A stretch of DNA of 64,000 nucleotides from Spirosoma radiotolerans. Its GTDB lineage: Bacteria; Bacteroidota; Bacteroidia; Cytophagales; Spirosomataceae. A program made the position numbers and the translations under genes. Numbering within the stretch: position 1 is the first letter of the stretch; every line of letters begins with the position of its first letter. A model generated the notes under the pieces. It was not told where the DNA came from and did not search any database. It was given only the letters and a program-made list of their open reading frames with translations. The stretch spans positions 5,844,501 through 5,908,500 of the forward strand of contig NZ_CP010429.1 of the NCBI RefSeq assembly GCF_000974425.1. The letters run 5' to 3'. Shown piece by piece: positions 8,557 to 16,458 of the stretch.

Positions 8557-8886
8557 TTAATCGGTAAGGTTTCTGAAAATAGATTGCCCAAGCCGGGCAC
8601 TTAACTGCTGAAGGAGTTCCGGCCCGTCAATGCTGCCCGTGTGCCGCCATAATTCGAGTCCACGCTGGAGCAGCACAAACGAGGGCTGCGCCGTGAACTC
8701 GAAACTACTAACCACTTCGGGATGAGTCGTTTCGGTAATACGCATAATCCGCACGGCCGGGTTAAGCACCGACCGGGTTTTTTCTACCAATTGGTCCACC
8801 TCGGCCCGCTGGGTCAGAGTCGCTGGCGTAAAGACCAGCAGCACGGGTAGCTGAACCGGCGTCAGCAACGAAGAAGGGGATATCAT
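8557..8886 (-). CDS. Thioredoxin-fold protein without CxxC
   Basis: This 109-residue protein reads like a thioredoxin: a central beta strand (VLLVFTPA), a helix (EVDQLVEKTRSVL), and a TAQPSFVLLQRG segment that matches the cis-proline strand and the following glycine. The CxxC active site is absent, the equivalent place reading TPATLT. A redox role of the usual kind is therefore unlikely, and it could be a binding or sensing relative. It is divergent from the histidine kinase gene across a 139-bp region and heads a two-gene operon with the 137-residue unknown protein. Confidence 0.65.
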   Translation of the reverse strand: MISPSSLLTPVQLPVLLVFTPATLTQRAEVDQLVEKTRSVLNPAVRIMRITETTHPEVVSSFEFTAQPSFVLLQRGLELWRHTGSIDGPELLQQLSARLGQSIFRNLTD

Positions 8887-8939
8887 GACAACAAATTAGT
8901 TTACCGCTGTAAAGTTGCGCTGGTTAATGCCGCTAACCC

Positions 8940-8953
8940 GTGAGCCGGATCAC
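8940..8953. promoter_or_regulatory. GTGA-N6-TCAC palindrome, CRP/FNR-type operator candidate
   Basis: GTGAGCCGGATCAC is a perfect GTGA-N6-TCAC inverted repeat in the divergent promoter region between the thioredoxin-like gene and the kinase gene. Its centre is 22 bp (about two helical turns) from the centre of the next site at 8962. Confidence 0.5.
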
Positions 8954-8961
8954 ATGATAAA

Positions 8962-8975
8962 CTGATTTTTGTCAG
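8962..8975. promoter_or_regulatory. CTGA-N6-TCAG operator candidate, divergent promoter
   Basis: CTGATTTTTGTCAG is, read on the other strand, CTGACAAAAATCAG. That is exactly the sequence found at 11283-11296 on the far side of the two regulator genes. Identical 14-mers flanking a CRP/FNR-type regulator gene argue for autoregulation and control of the neighbours. Confidence 0.6.
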
Positions 8976-9025
8976 TCGAAACAACGACGGTTCGTGTTAA
9001 TTTTACCCGTTGAAATTCGTATTGT

Positions 9026-10240
9026 ATGTCCAACGACTCGTTCGAGGCCGTTTTTTCCCATGCTACGCTAGCTATCCTCGTTTCGGATGAGCAGGGGCGC
9101 ATTATTTCTGCTAACCGCTCTGCCCGGACACTATTTGGTTACGACACGGACATGACCGAACTACGTATTGAAGCGCTTGTTCCCGACTCGGTAGTCAACC
9201 GCCACGAGCGACTAAGGGCTTCATTCAACGCTAATCCGCAGGTGCGGGCCATGGGGCACGGCCGCGATCTGTACGCCAAACGAAGCGACGGGTCGGTGTT
9301 TCCGGCCGAAATCAGCCTGAGTTATTATCGCCAGAACGATGCGCTGTTCGCCGTTGCCTACATCATCGACATCACGTTCAAAAAAGAAGCCGAGCGGACG
9401 CTGCTGGAGCAGAAAGACCGCATCGAGCAGCTTAACGCGCAACTGGAGCAGAAGGTCGCCGACCGCACGCACGCGCTCATGGCAACGCTCCACCAGCTTG
9501 AGCAGTCGAAAGATGAACTGGCCAGGGCATTGGCCGCCGAACGTGAGTTGGGCGAACTTAAATCCCGCTTCGTTTCCATGGCTTCTCATGAGTTCAGAAC
9601 GCCCTTAAGCGCCGTACTAACCTCAGCCTCGCTCATCGAAAAATACCCTGGTGGCGATCAGCAGGACAAGCGGCTGCGCCATATCCAGCGCATCAAATCC
9701 TCCGTTAACCACCTGAATGACATTCTCGAAGAATTTCTGTCGGTTGGGCGGCTCGAAGAAGGGCGTGTGGAAGCCAACTGGTCGTCCGTAAGCGTACCTG
9801 TGCTGGTCAGTGAAGTAGTGGCCGATTTACAGGGTTTGTTAAAAGCGGGGCAGGTCATTCAAACGGCGTTCAACGGTGCAGAGACGGTGCAATCCGACCC
9901 TTCGCTGCTGCGTAAGATTTTAGTGAACCTGTTATCCAACGCCATCAAATATTCGGGCGAAAACCAGTCCGTCTGGCTGAAAGCGGATAGCCTGGACAGC
10001 GCCCTGAAAATAACCATCCGCGACGAAGGGATCGGCATTTCGTCCGACGACCAGAAACACCTCTTCGAACGGTTTTTCCGGGCGAAAAACGTTACCAATT
10101 TTGCCGGTACAGGCCTTGGGCTGCACATCGTTGCCAAATACCTCGAATTGCTGGGTGGCACCATCGACCTGACCAGCCAGTTGGGCCAAGGCACCACCAT
10201 TACGCTGACATTACCTTATGAAAACAATTCTGCTCATTGA
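9026..10240 (+). CDS. PAS-domain sensor histidine kinase (FixL-like hypothesis)
   Basis: This 404-residue protein has no membrane helices and is cytoplasmic. A PAS domain (about 8-120) is followed by a coiled coil (122-178), a HisKA domain with the phospho-acceptor H188 in SHEFRTPL, and an ATPase domain with N-box NLLSN (301-305), G1 DEGIGI (333-338) and G2 GTGLGL (361-366). The PAS domain has H60 and R80 at the spacing of the heme ligand and O2-gating arginine of FixL (H+20=R), followed by a RSDGSVFPAEISLS segment resembling FixL. This pattern also occurs in PAS domains without heme, so oxygen sensing is a hypothesis. Its end overlaps the regulator gene by 23 bp, so the two are translated together. 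Confidence 0.9.
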   Translation: MSNDSFEAVFSHATLAILVSDEQGRIISANRSARTLFGYDTDMTELRIEALVPDSVVNRHERLRASFNANPQVRAMGHGRDLYAKRSDGSVFPAEISLSYYRQNDALFAVAYIIDITFKKEAERTLLEQKDRIEQLNAQLEQKVADRTHALMATLHQLEQSKDELARALAAERELGELKSRFVSMASHEFRTPLSAVLTSASLIEKYPGGDQQDKRLRHIQRIKSSVNHLNDILEEFLSVGRLEEGRVEANWSSVSVPVLVSEVVADLQGLLKAGQVIQTAFNGAETVQSDPSLLRKILVNLLSNAIKYSGENQSVWLKADSLDSALKITIRDEGIGISSDDQKHLFERFFRAKNVTNFAGTGLGLHIVAKYLELLGGTIDLTSQLGQGTTITLTLPYENNSAH

Positions 10241-11276
10241 AGACAACGCCGATATTCGTGAGAATACGGCAGAGATACTGGAACTGGCCGGTTACCGGGT
10301 TCTGACGGCCGAAAATGGTAAGATGGGTGTTGAGCAAGCCTTAGCCAATCGCCCTGATCTGATCATTTGCGACATCATGATGCCGGTTCTGGATGGCTAT
10401 GGCGTTTTGCACATCGTGAACAGCAATCCGGGTCTGAGCGGCATTCCGTTTATCTTCCTGACAGCCAAATCCGAACGGGTCGACTTTCGCAAAGGCATGG
10501 AGCTCGGCGCTGACGATTACCTGACCAAGCCCTTCGATGATACGGAGTTGCTGAGTGCCGTAGAAGGACGGCTAAACCGCTTCCGGAACGTCGGGCCAAC
10601 GGCAGCCGATCCGACCAGTCGGGTGCAGCCAAATGAACTGAACCATTTTTTAGACAGTGCCCAGTCAGCGGGCGGCCTACAGGCGTTATCAGTTGACCGC
10701 AAGGCGCACCGCGTTCTCAAAAAGCAGTTTATTTATACCGAAGGCGATGAGCCGACGCGGCTGTATTTTCTTAAAAGCGGACGCGTTAAAACCATGCGCA
10801 TCAATACCGACGGCAAAGAATTGGTAACCGGTCTGCATGGACCGGGCGAGTTTTTCGGCTACCTGGCTTTGATCGATAATACACCCTATACAGACTCGGC
10901 TGTTACGCTGGATGAATCCGAATTGATCTACATTCCTCAGTCCGACTTTCAACAGCTCCTGATGGCGCAACCCGGCGTAAGCCGTCAGTTCGTGCGGTTG
11001 CTGGCGGGTCGGGTGGACGAAATCGAAAAGCAGTTGCTGGGAATGGCCTACGGATCGTTGCGCCGTCGGGTGGCGGATGCATTGCTACGGTTGCATGAGC
11101 AATTAGCGGGCGGACCTATTCAATTGTCGCGGGATGATCTGGCAGCAGTCGTCGGAACGGCTACCGAATCGCTGATCCGTACACTCGGTGAGTTTAAGCA
11201 GGATGGCCTAATCGACGTGAGCAACGCCGGTATTCGGGTGCTTCAGCCGGATAAGCTACGACGGGCCAACTGGTAA
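10218..11276 (+). CDS. Response regulator fused to CRP/FNR-type DNA-binding protein
   Basis: This 352-residue protein joins a receiver domain (1-120, phospho-acceptor D52 in CDIMMPVLDG, K104 in the YLTKPF loop) to a cyclic-nucleotide-binding-like beta barrel (about 155-265) and a CRP-type helix-turn-helix (about 305-335). The recognition helix reads TATESLIRTL. The Glu and the Arg four residues later are spaced like the residues of FNR and CRP that read TGA half sites. No FNR-type cysteine cluster is seen, so input is probably phosphorylation by the adjoining kinase. In rhizobia FixJ (receiver) activates fixK (CRP/FNR type). Here both roles could lie in one polypeptide. Likely targets are the TGA-N6-TCA sites near the cco operon, the divergent promoter and the gene at 11374. 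Confidence 0.92.
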   Translation: MKTILLIEDNADIRENTAEILELAGYRVLTAENGKMGVEQALANRPDLIICDIMMPVLDGYGVLHIVNSNPGLSGIPFIFLTAKSERVDFRKGMELGADDYLTKPFDDTELLSAVEGRLNRFRNVGPTAADPTSRVQPNELNHFLDSAQSAGGLQALSVDRKAHRVLKKQFIYTEGDEPTRLYFLKSGRVKTMRINTDGKELVTGLHGPGEFFGYLALIDNTPYTDSAVTLDESELIYIPQSDFQQLLMAQPGVSRQFVRLLAGRVDEIEKQLLGMAYGSLRRRVADALLRLHEQLAGGPIQLSRDDLAAVVGTATESLIRTLGEFKQDGLIDVSNAGIRVLQPDKLRRANW

Positions 11277-11282
11277 AAGCAA

Positions 11283-11296
11283 CTGACAAAAATCAG
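11283..11296. promoter_or_regulatory. CTGA-N6-TCAG operator candidate
   Basis: CTGACAAAAATCAG starts 6 bp after the stop codon of the REC-CRP regulator and 78 bp before the next ATG. It is the reverse complement of the site at 8962. The spacing suits an activator site for the 149-residue gene. Confidence 0.6.
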
Positions 11297-11341
11297 CCAG
11301 CAGCCGAATACAAATCATGCACTGGGCTGGTTGAAACCTCT

Positions 11342-11360
11342 ACGTTTGTGCCACAAACGT
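11342..11360. promoter_or_regulatory. Perfect 19-bp inverted repeat upstream of the small stress-type gene
   Basis: The arms ACGTTTGTG and CACAAACGT are perfect 9-mers separated by one base, 13 bp before the ATG at 11374. A one-base loop cannot form an RNA hairpin at full length, so a dimeric protein operator is more likely. No regulator can be named. Confidence 0.45.
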
Positions 11361-11373
11361 TTAACCCTCGTCT

Positions 11374-11823
11374 ATGAAAACGGCTCTTTTTTTGACAGAC
11401 TGCTCAATTGATTCAGCACTTACTCTACGCAATTGGATGAGCCAATACAAAGGCGAAGCGATACAGCTGACCGTTGTCCATCCCTATGCGTTAGCCAATG
11501 GAAGTTTGCTTACGAAAGAGACGCATCGAACAGCCAAGCAACAGGCACAAACCCGGTTGCAACACTGGTCGGAGATGCTGCCGTCATCACATCCGGGCAT
11601 GTTGCTCACCGAAACACTCTTCGGTGACGCTAGTCTGGTCTTTACTATTCACCTACAATTGCGTCGCTACACGTACGTATTACTCGATTTCTGGCAGGAA
11701 GCGCTGACAGAGATTTACACCGCTCAGGCCACTCCTCACGGCCGTCTTTTTTATATTGACTTGCAGAAAAAGCGCCTACCTATGCCCGGTACGTTCCCGG
11801 AGGAGATAAATGTGTTGGATTAG
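11374..11823 (+). CDS. Small UspA-like/unknown protein
   Basis: This 149-residue protein starts like a universal stress protein (strand TALFLTDCS, helix DSALTLRNWMSQY, strand IQLTVVHPYAL) but lacks a recognisable GxxG nucleotide loop. The C-terminal part (RRYTYVLLDFWQ) is compatible with another beta-alpha unit. I would call it USP-like with low certainty. Its upstream region carries the 14-bp CTGA-N6-TCAG site and a 19-bp palindrome. USPs are common members of low-oxygen regulons, which fits the neighbours, but this is inference. Confidence 0.6.
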   Translation: MKTALFLTDCSIDSALTLRNWMSQYKGEAIQLTVVHPYALANGSLLTKETHRTAKQQAQTRLQHWSEMLPSSHPGMLLTETLFGDASLVFTIHLQLRRYTYVLLDFWQEALTEIYTAQATPHGRLFYIDLQKKRLPMPGTFPEEINVLD

Positions 11824-11991
11824 TGGACCAGGCAGTGGACGCATGCGCCTGATTACTGTGGCATTTTAAGCCGTACGAGCAAGTTGTGAACGCTCGTAAA
11901 ATGTCTATAATAGGCTTTTGCTTTTAAGGGGTAGACCTCTGCCACTTACTAAAGTCTTTTGATTCGGATAGGGATTCTGGCTGTCTGTGCT

Positions 11992-11999
11992 TATTTTTG
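11992..11999 (+). promoter_or_regulatory. Bacteroidota -7 element (TAnnTTTG) upstream of ahcY
   Basis: TATTTTTG matches the TAnnTTTG -7 consensus and lies 84 bp before the ahcY ATG. No TTTG is seen at the expected 19-20 bp spacing, so the promoter is only half supported. Confidence 0.35.
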
Positions 12000-12083
12000 C
12001 ACTTTCCTAAGAAATTGTCACCCTTGCCAGGATGGCCATTCATACAGACGCATAATCGCTCCGTTACTTCTTTTAGTTCAACT

Positions 12084-13394
12084 ATGCAAACATCAACCTA
12101 CGTCCCCTATAAAGTTAAGGACATTGCGCTGGCCGAGTGGGGCCGCAAAGAAATTAAACTGGCTGAAGCCGAAATGCCAGGACTTATGGCCCTTCGTGCC
12201 GAATATGGCCCGTCGAAACCCCTGCAGGGCGCACGCATTGCTGGCTGTCTGCACATGACCATTCAAACCGCTGTTCTGATTGAAACACTGGTTGAGTTGG
12301 GAGCCGACGTAACGTGGTCGTCCTGTAATATTTTTTCGACACAGGACCATGCGGCTGCGGCTATCGCGGCTGCGGGTATTCCGGTATATGCCTGGAAAGG
12401 AATGAATGAAGAAGAATTCAACTGGTGTATCGAGCAAACGCTGTTTTTCGGCGAAGATCGTCAGCCATTGAACATGATTCTTGATGATGGTGGCGACTTA
12501 ACGAACATGGTTTTCGATGATTATCCTGAGCTGATTCAGGGCATCAGAGGCCTGTCGGAGGAAACAACGACCGGTGTTCACCGCCTGTATGAGCGCATGA
12601 AGAACGGCACGTTGCACTTGCCTGCCATCAACGTAAATGATTCGGTAACAAAGTCTAAATTCGATAACAAATACGGTTGCCGCGAATCGCTGGTCGACGC
12701 CATCCGTCGGGCTACCGACCTCATGCTGGCGGGCAAAGTAGCGGTTGTGGCTGGCTACGGTGACGTGGGCAAAGGATCTGCCGAATCGCTACGGGGTGCC
12801 GGTTGCCGCGTGCTGGTCACCGAAATTGACCCCATTTGTGCGCTCCAGGCAGCTATGGATGGCTTTGAAGTGCTTCCAATGGACGAAGCCGTTCACCGGG
12901 CGCAAATTTTTGTAACGGCAACTGGTAACGTAGGCATTATCAAAGAGCGTCACTTCGAAGCCATGCGCGACAAAGCCATTGTCTGCAACATTGGTCACTT
13001 CGACAACGAGATTGACATGGCGTGGCTGAACGGGAAATACGGTCAGACGAAGAGCCAGATCAAACCACAAGTGGATATGTACGAAATCAACGGCAAGGAA
13101 ATTATCATTCTGGCTGAAGGCCGTTTGGTAAACCTGGGCTGTGCTATGGGCCACCCGTCCTTTGTGATGTCGTGTTCGTTCTCGAACCAAACGCTGGCAC
13201 AACTGGAATTATGGGCTAACGCCGACAAATACGAAAACAAGGTGTATGTGCTACCCAAAATTCTCGATGAGAAAGTAGCCTCGCTTCACCTGGCTCACGT
13301 AGGCGCAAAACTGGAATCACTGGCACAAGATCAGGCCGATTACATCGGTGTATCGGTTCAGGGTCCATTCAAATCAGAAATGTATCGGTACTAG
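12084..13394 (+). CDS. ahcY: S-adenosyl-L-homocysteine hydrolase
   Basis: This 436-residue cytosolic enzyme splits S-adenosylhomocysteine into adenosine and homocysteine, completing the methyl cycle. Visible motifs are [16 protein letters not shown], the adenosine-site segment [16 protein letters not shown], the NAD-binding [17 protein letters not shown], and the C-terminal KSEMYRY that reaches into the neighbouring subunit. The ATG at 12084 gives the usual family N-terminus, while an upstream TTG at 11997 would add 29 unrelated residues. The gene is monocistronic, followed by a heptamer inverted repeat and then a strong intrinsic terminator. Confidence 0.97.
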   Translation: MQTSTYVPYKVKDIALAEWGRKEIKLAEAEMPGLMALRAEYGPSKPLQGARIAGCLHMTIQTAVLIETLVELGADVTWSSCNIFSTQDHAAAAIAAAGIPVYAWKGMNEEEFNWCIEQTLFFGEDRQPLNMILDDGGDLTNMVFDDYPELIQGIRGLSEETTTGVHRLYERMKNGTLHLPAINVNDSVTKSKFDNKYGCRESLVDAIRRATDLMLAGKVAVVAGYGDVGKGSAESLRGAGCRVLVTEIDPICALQAAMDGFEVLPMDEAVHRAQIFVTATGNVGIIKERHFEAMRDKAIVCNIGHFDNEIDMAWLNGKYGQTKSQIKPQVDMYEINGKEIIILAEGRLVNLGCAMGHPSFVMSCSFSNQTLAQLELWANADKYENKVYVLPKILDEKVASLHLAHVGAKLESLAQDQADYIGVSVQGPFKSEMYRY

Positions 13395-13460
13395 ATGATG
13401 TATGATATAGGGCATATGATGTACGCCCTATATCATATACCCTACATCATACATCCTATC
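13394..13460. repeat. Heptamer-word inverted repeat (GATGTAT class) after ahcY
   Basis: The inner stem pairs 13403-13413 with 13425-13435 (TGATATAGGGC, perfect). An outer stem pairs 13397-13406 with 13446-13455 (perfect). Read on the minus strand, the right part falls into 7-base units such as ATGTATG, ATGTAGG and ATATAGG. The same class occurs at 40369 and as a single arm at 35159. Confidence 0.75.
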
Positions 13461-13466
13461 TCAGTG

Positions 13467-13501
13467 AGCGCGACCTCGGAAAAAAGGGTCGCGCTTTTTT
13501 G
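13467..13501 (+). terminator. Intrinsic terminator after ahcY
   Basis: A perfect 9-bp GC-rich stem, AGCGCGACC with GGTCGCGCT, is followed directly by six T residues. This is a textbook rho-independent terminator for ahcY. Confidence 0.85.
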
Positions 13502-13543
13502 CGTTAAATTTGTTAGTATTGACCCCAGGAAACATTACTCGAC

Positions 13544-14692
13544 ATGAACCGTCTGCTCCTCGTGCTGCTATTGTCACCCCTGCTCGGCTCGGCGCAGGCG
13601 ACAATTGATACGCTGCACTGGAGCGCTTCCAGACGGCTACAACTCACTGATTTTCACTCCCCAACCCAACCAGGATTAGGTGGCTCAGATTTTCATTACC
13701 AGATTGGTTATGAAGTTCGCCCCACCTCGGTATGGAGCCAGCCTGCCATTGATGCCTTTTGCCTGATGTTCCGCAACCTGTCGTGGGTGTCGGAAACGGC
13801 TCGCAACGAGCGTACACTGGCTTATAACCAGGTTTTGTTCGATTTGGTCGAAGTACATACGCGGCTGATGAAAGCGAAACTGATCGCCCTTCGGGCTGAT
13901 CGCCATTTTAAGCAACAGGCCACTCAAATCGAGTACCTGACCAATGCTGAATTGGGTGCCGAAGTCAACAGATTCCGGGCTGAAACGGGTGGTGGCGACG
14001 ATTTGCCAATCCTAAAACAATGGCAGCTAAAAGTGGCTCAGCGCCTGTATGACACGCCCGATCTGGTAACGACGTTTCTCTCATCCAATGTCGGTTTTGG
14101 GATGTTTGTGGGCGTGGGCGGTTTTTTGCCGACCGGCCCCGTCACGCAAACCATTAACCCGGCAGCTGGGGTTGTTTTCGGGTTAGACGTTACGTTTCGG
14201 CGAACAGTGCTCCTGCTCCATCCAACTTTATATAACGGCACACTCCGATCAGGCTTCTCGCATGGCAGTCAAACCTGGGTGGACGACATGAAGGTTACAT
14301 CAAGCTTATTTGAAGTAGGCTTGGGCCATATTCTGACCAATTCGCCCCATCAGCGGCTGATTCCGTATGTTGGCTATCGGTTGCTTGACCTGGCCCCACG
14401 CGACCAGAACGACGAACGGTATAAGGGTTTGTCGCTGTTCAATCATGCGCCAACGGCTGGTCTGATACTGGATATTAAGCTGGGAAATAACACGCCTAAG
14501 GCCGATCATTCAGAAGACAGCTTTTGGTTTGTACGCACCAAAGTTTCTTACAGCCCCTTACTCTCTACCGATACCATTTCGGGTGGGCTGATCAATCTGC
14601 AAGTTAGTCTTGGCGGATTTAGCCGTGTTCGTAAAGTGGCCTACAAGCCTGAACACACCCTCATCCCCTTACAAGGCACGAACCTCAATTAG
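13544..14692 (+). CDS. Secreted protein of unknown function (DUF922-like N-terminus)
   Basis: This 382-residue protein has a signal peptide (MNRLLLVLLLSPLLGSAQA). Residues 20-150 contain an LHWSASRRLQLTDF motif resembling the start of DUF922 proteins, which some authors relate to zinc proteases, but no HExxH is visible. The second half (from about 180) is rich in Gly and alternating hydrophobic residues (GFGMFVGVGGFLPTGP, LIPYVGYRLLDLAP) and may form an outer-membrane beta barrel. A TAAATTTG -7-like element lies at 13505-13512. The function is unknown. Confidence 0.6.
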   Translation: MNRLLLVLLLSPLLGSAQATIDTLHWSASRRLQLTDFHSPTQPGLGGSDFHYQIGYEVRPTSVWSQPAIDAFCLMFRNLSWVSETARNERTLAYNQVLFDLVEVHTRLMKAKLIALRADRHFKQQATQIEYLTNAELGAEVNRFRAETGGGDDLPILKQWQLKVAQRLYDTPDLVTTFLSSNVGFGMFVGVGGFLPTGPVTQTINPAAGVVFGLDVTFRRTVLLLHPTLYNGTLRSGFSHGSQTWVDDMKVTSSLFEVGLGHILTNSPHQRLIPYVGYRLLDLAPRDQNDERYKGLSLFNHAPTAGLILDIKLGNNTPKADHSEDSFWFVRTKVSYSPLLSTDTISGGLINLQVSLGGFSRVRKVAYKPEHTLIPLQGTNLN

Positions 14693-14742
14693 GCCAAACG
14701 GCGCGGAGAATATACCCGACTGGCCAGTAAGCCTGGGTTTCT

Positions 14743-14764
14743 AATGATTTGTTAACACATCATT
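14743..14764. promoter_or_regulatory. 22-bp near-perfect palindrome before the nucleotidase pair
   Basis: A 22-base palindrome centred on TGTTAACA with flanking AATGAT/ATCATT arms has a single mismatched pair. It lies 28 bp before the ATG at 14793. Size and position fit a dimeric repressor operator, and the regulator is not identifiable. Confidence 0.45.
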
Positions 14765-14792
14765 GCTCAGAGTTTCCGAACTTGCTACCCAT

Positions 14793-15533
14793 ATGAAAAA
14801 ACACATACTGATACTGGTCCTGGCCGCCCTGTCAGCCTGTAACCCAAGCTATCACCTAACCAACCGAACGGCCGAACGGATTGGCGTGGATTCGGTGACG
14901 GCTCAGACCGACAGCAGCGTTGCCAATTTCCTGAAGCCTTATCGGCAGGGCCTCGAAAAGACCATGAACGAGGTATTGGCGCGCTCAAGCGGACGCATTG
15001 AAAAAGGCCAGCCAGAAGCCCCACTCAACGATTTGTTGACCGATGCGCTACTCAAACAGGCTAGCCAGCGGTATGGTAAACCCATCGATTGCTCGCACCT
15101 CAACTTTGGCGGTATTCGTAGTAATCTGCCGGAGGGCAACATTACAACCGGCTCAATTTTCGAGGTGATGCCATTCGATAATCAGTTGATCGTGTTGACC
15201 GTTAAAGGCGATATGCTCCGGCAAATGCTGAATCATTTTGCCAAAGGAAATAAATTGGTGGTGGGTGGTCTACGGGCTAAAATTCACGATGAACAGGTAC
15301 AATCTGTTACGTTTACGAATGGGCGAACGCTCCAGCCCGATGAGACGTATACCGTTGTCATGAGCGATTACGTGGCCAATGGGGGCGATGACGCCGGCTT
15401 TTTGAAGAACCCCATCAAAAGTGAAAATATCAACTACCTCATGCGTGATGCCCTGATCGACTATTTTCGGGAACAGGGCAAAACCGGACAACCCATTAAT
15501 CCCGTTTCTGATGGACGCATTAGCATCGAATAG
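14793..15533 (+). CDS. 5'-nucleotidase C-terminal domain lipoprotein
   Basis: This 246-residue protein has a lipoprotein signal (MKKHILILVLAALSAC, lipobox LSAC). It consists of only the C-terminal substrate-binding domain of UshA/5'-nucleotidase proteins: NFGGIRSNLPEGNITTGSIFEVMPFDNQLIVL is typical, with the later MSDYVANGGDDAGFL segment. No metallophosphatase motifs are present. The missing catalytic half is encoded by the next gene, which overlaps it by 23 bp. The two products probably assemble at the cell envelope into a working nucleotide phosphatase. The ATG at 14793 is preferred to an upstream start at 14763 because it begins the signal peptide. Confidence 0.88.
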   Translation: MKKHILILVLAALSACNPSYHLTNRTAERIGVDSVTAQTDSSVANFLKPYRQGLEKTMNEVLARSSGRIEKGQPEAPLNDLLTDALLKQASQRYGKPIDCSHLNFGGIRSNLPEGNITTGSIFEVMPFDNQLIVLTVKGDMLRQMLNHFAKGNKLVVGGLRAKIHDEQVQSVTFTNGRTLQPDETYTVVMSDYVANGGDDAGFLKNPIKSENINYLMRDALIDYFREQGKTGQPINPVSDGRISIE

Positions 15534-16458
15534 GCGCCAGTTTCTGAAATTATTAGGTACAGCCGCTGTTGTTGGCTCCGTTACGCCTGACAGTCTGGCC
15601 ACAGCGGTTGGACGTAGTAAATGGACATCGCTGACCATTCTGCATACCAACGACGTACACAGTCGGCTGGATCCGTTTCCGATGGATGGGAGCCGGAATG
15701 CCGGCAAAGGCGGTGTTGCCCGACGGGCGACCCTTATCCAGAAAATCCGGAGTGAGCAAGTGGATGGCCGCCCTCGAAACGTGTTGCTGTTTGATGCGGG
15801 CGACATTTTTCAGGGAACACCATATTTTAACGTTTATAAGGGTGAACCCGAAATCCTGGCCATGAATAGACTTGGCTACGATGCAGGCACCATTGGCAAC
15901 CACGATTTCGATGGCGGTATCGACAACATGGTCACGCAGTTTGGCAAGGCCCGTTTCCCCATGCTGATTGCCAACTACGATTTTAAAAATACCGTGATGG
16001 ATGGCATGACAACGCCCTATAAAGTTTTCGAGAAAGACGGCATTCGCATTGGTGTGTTTGGGCTGGGAATCAAGCCCGAAGGCCTGATTCCGCGCGATGC
16101 CTACAAGGAGACGAAATACCTCGACCCGATTGAGATTGGCAACGACACGGCCGCCAAACTGCGCAGCGACAAGAAATGCGATTACGTCGTTTGCCTGTCG
16201 CATCTTGGGTTCAAATACACGGGCGAACCTACTGTTTCCGACAACGTCCTGGCCGCCAAAACGCAGCATATCGATCTGATCATTGGTGGTCACACCCATA
16301 CGTTCCTGGATGCTCCGGTGGCGGTCAACAACCTCAACGGGCAACCCGTCTGGATCAACCAGGTTGGATTTGCGGGTATCAACCTCGGCCGAATCGATCT
16401 GTCCTTTGAGAAAGGCAAAGCCGTTACCAGCACCGGGCAGTCCGTAGAAGTGAAGTAA
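15511..16458 (+). CDS. 5'-nucleotidase/metallophosphatase catalytic domain, Tat-exported
   Basis: This 315-residue protein has a twin-arginine type signal (NRRQFLKLLGTAAVVGS). The catalytic domain shows the di-metal ligands of UshA-type phosphatases in order: HTNDVHS, FDAGDIFQG, GNHDFD, VCLSHLG and GGHTHTF. It lacks the C-terminal substrate domain, which is provided by the preceding overlapping gene. The metal cofactor is expected to load before Tat export. The predicted role is dephosphorylation of extracellular nucleotides for nucleoside and phosphate uptake. Confidence 0.9.
   Translation: MDALASNRRQFLKLLGTAAVVGSVTPDSLATAVGRSKWTSLTILHTNDVHSRLDPFPMDGSRNAGKGGVARRATLIQKIRSEQVDGRPRNVLLFDAGDIFQGTPYFNVYKGEPEILAMNRLGYDAGTIGNHDFDGGIDNMVTQFGKARFPMLIANYDFKNTVMDGMTTPYKVFEKDGIRIGVFGLGIKPEGLIPRDAYKETKYLDPIEIGNDTAAKLRSDKKCDYVVCLSHLGFKYTGEPTVSDNVLAAKTQHIDLIIGGHTHTFLDAPVAVNNLNGQPVWINQVGFAGINLGRIDLSFEKGKAVTSTGQSVEVK

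Noticed and set aside
11824-12083. SAM or SAH riboswitch upstream of ahcY
   Set aside because: I could not find the conserved core stems of a known SAM or SAH riboswitch. A covariance-model search would settle it.
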